Assembly (NCBI GenBank): GCA_903902325.1
Contig: CAIUUO010000222.1
Span: 1-52,645, forward strand
Length of the DNA: 52,645 nucleotides
Origin: an uncultured Bacteroidia bacterium
GTDB lineage: Bacteria > Bacteroidota > Bacteroidia > Bacteroidales > Prolixibacteraceae
Direction: 5' to 3'
The notes below the pieces were generated by a model that had not been told where the DNA came from, did not search any database, and was given only the letters and a program-made list of their open reading frames with translations. Position numbers and translations under genes: made by a program. Shown in pieces: positions 52,557 through 52,645 of this stretch; within the stretch, counting starts at the first letter, position 1; every line of letters begins with the position of its first letter.

Positions 52557-52571
52557 TACTTTAAACCATCT

Positions 52572-52645
52572 ATGACTCAGAAAGACATTGAAAATGCCCG
52601 GTTCGATTTGGTGGAGGACATCGTTGTAGGTATCCGCCGTAATAA
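52572..52645 (+). CDS. rsfS: Ribosomal silencing factor RsfS, partial (5' end only)
   Basis: The last 74 bases open with ATG and read on past the window edge: 24 residues starting MTQKDIENARFDLVEDIVVG. The helix resembles the first helix of RsfS (LVEAIIEGI type). The call rests mainly on the birA-rsfS divergent layout known from Bacteroidales, since the NH-box motifs are out of view. Confidence 0.6.
   Translation, partial: MTQKDIENARFDLVEDIVVGIRRN

Overview
The window reads as a chromosomal segment of an anaerobic Bacteroidota bacterium, most likely of the order Bacteroidales/Marinilabiliales. The reasons are: SusC/SusD pairs and surface lipoproteins; the Bacteroidota -7 promoter word TAnnTTTG in front of many genes; a Nudix-type arabinose regulator of the Bacteroides AraR kind; the gene neighbourhoods fur-purA, pyrE-SRPBCC and birA/rsfS; and HydF, which matures [FeFe] hydrogenase. 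No rRNA, intact tRNA, CRISPR array, transposase, integrase or phage gene was seen.

Layout. 1-3.8 kb: the start of an ECF sigma factor gene running off the left edge, an exported TIM-barrel sugar isomerase, and a two-gene cassette of a DUF2235 alpha/beta hydrolase with a three-helix membrane protein. 4.0-10.9 kb: a complete L-arabinose catabolic cluster, araR-type regulator, araA, sodium/sugar symporter, araD, araB. It takes L-arabinose to D-xylulose 5-phosphate. 11.0-14.3 kb: housekeeping genes fur, purA and pncB. 14.3-31.7 kb: a polysaccharide utilisation locus (PUL) on the minus strand, read as regulator, susC, susD, two surface glycan-binding lipoproteins, terminator, then GH16, GH30, GH3, GH30. 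The enzyme set and the PKD-type binding protein match laminarin-like beta-1,3/1,6-glucan loci. 31.9-37.8 kb: pepD with an MFS transporter upstream, a DUF4831 protein and the NAD(P)HX repair enzyme. 38.0-43.8 kb: a POT peptide transporter, a 52-residue membrane peptide, hydF, coaD and a thioredoxin-fold lipid- or periplasm-facing protein. 44.0-49.1 kb: a GH127-type glycosidase and a large secreted protein that joins a glycosidase-like region to a formylglycine-generating-enzyme-like domain. 49.2-52.6 kb: pyrE, an SRPBCC protein, an AI-2E family permease, birA and the start of rsfS.

How the genes work together. Two sugar systems dominate. The PUL should bind and cut a beta-glucan at the surface, import oligosaccharides through SusCD and finish them with periplasmic or outer-membrane GH30 and GH3 enzymes, under a one-piece membrane-spanning regulator. 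The arabinose cluster has no arabinan hydrolase beside it, but the GH127-type gene at 44 kb could supply L-arabinose. A notable non-coding layer overlies this: at least ten intergenic gaps outside the PUL hold short repeated DNA words arranged as long inverted repeats, including a perfect 44-bp inverted pair flanking the GH127 gene; the PUL (about 14.3-31.8 kb) has none.
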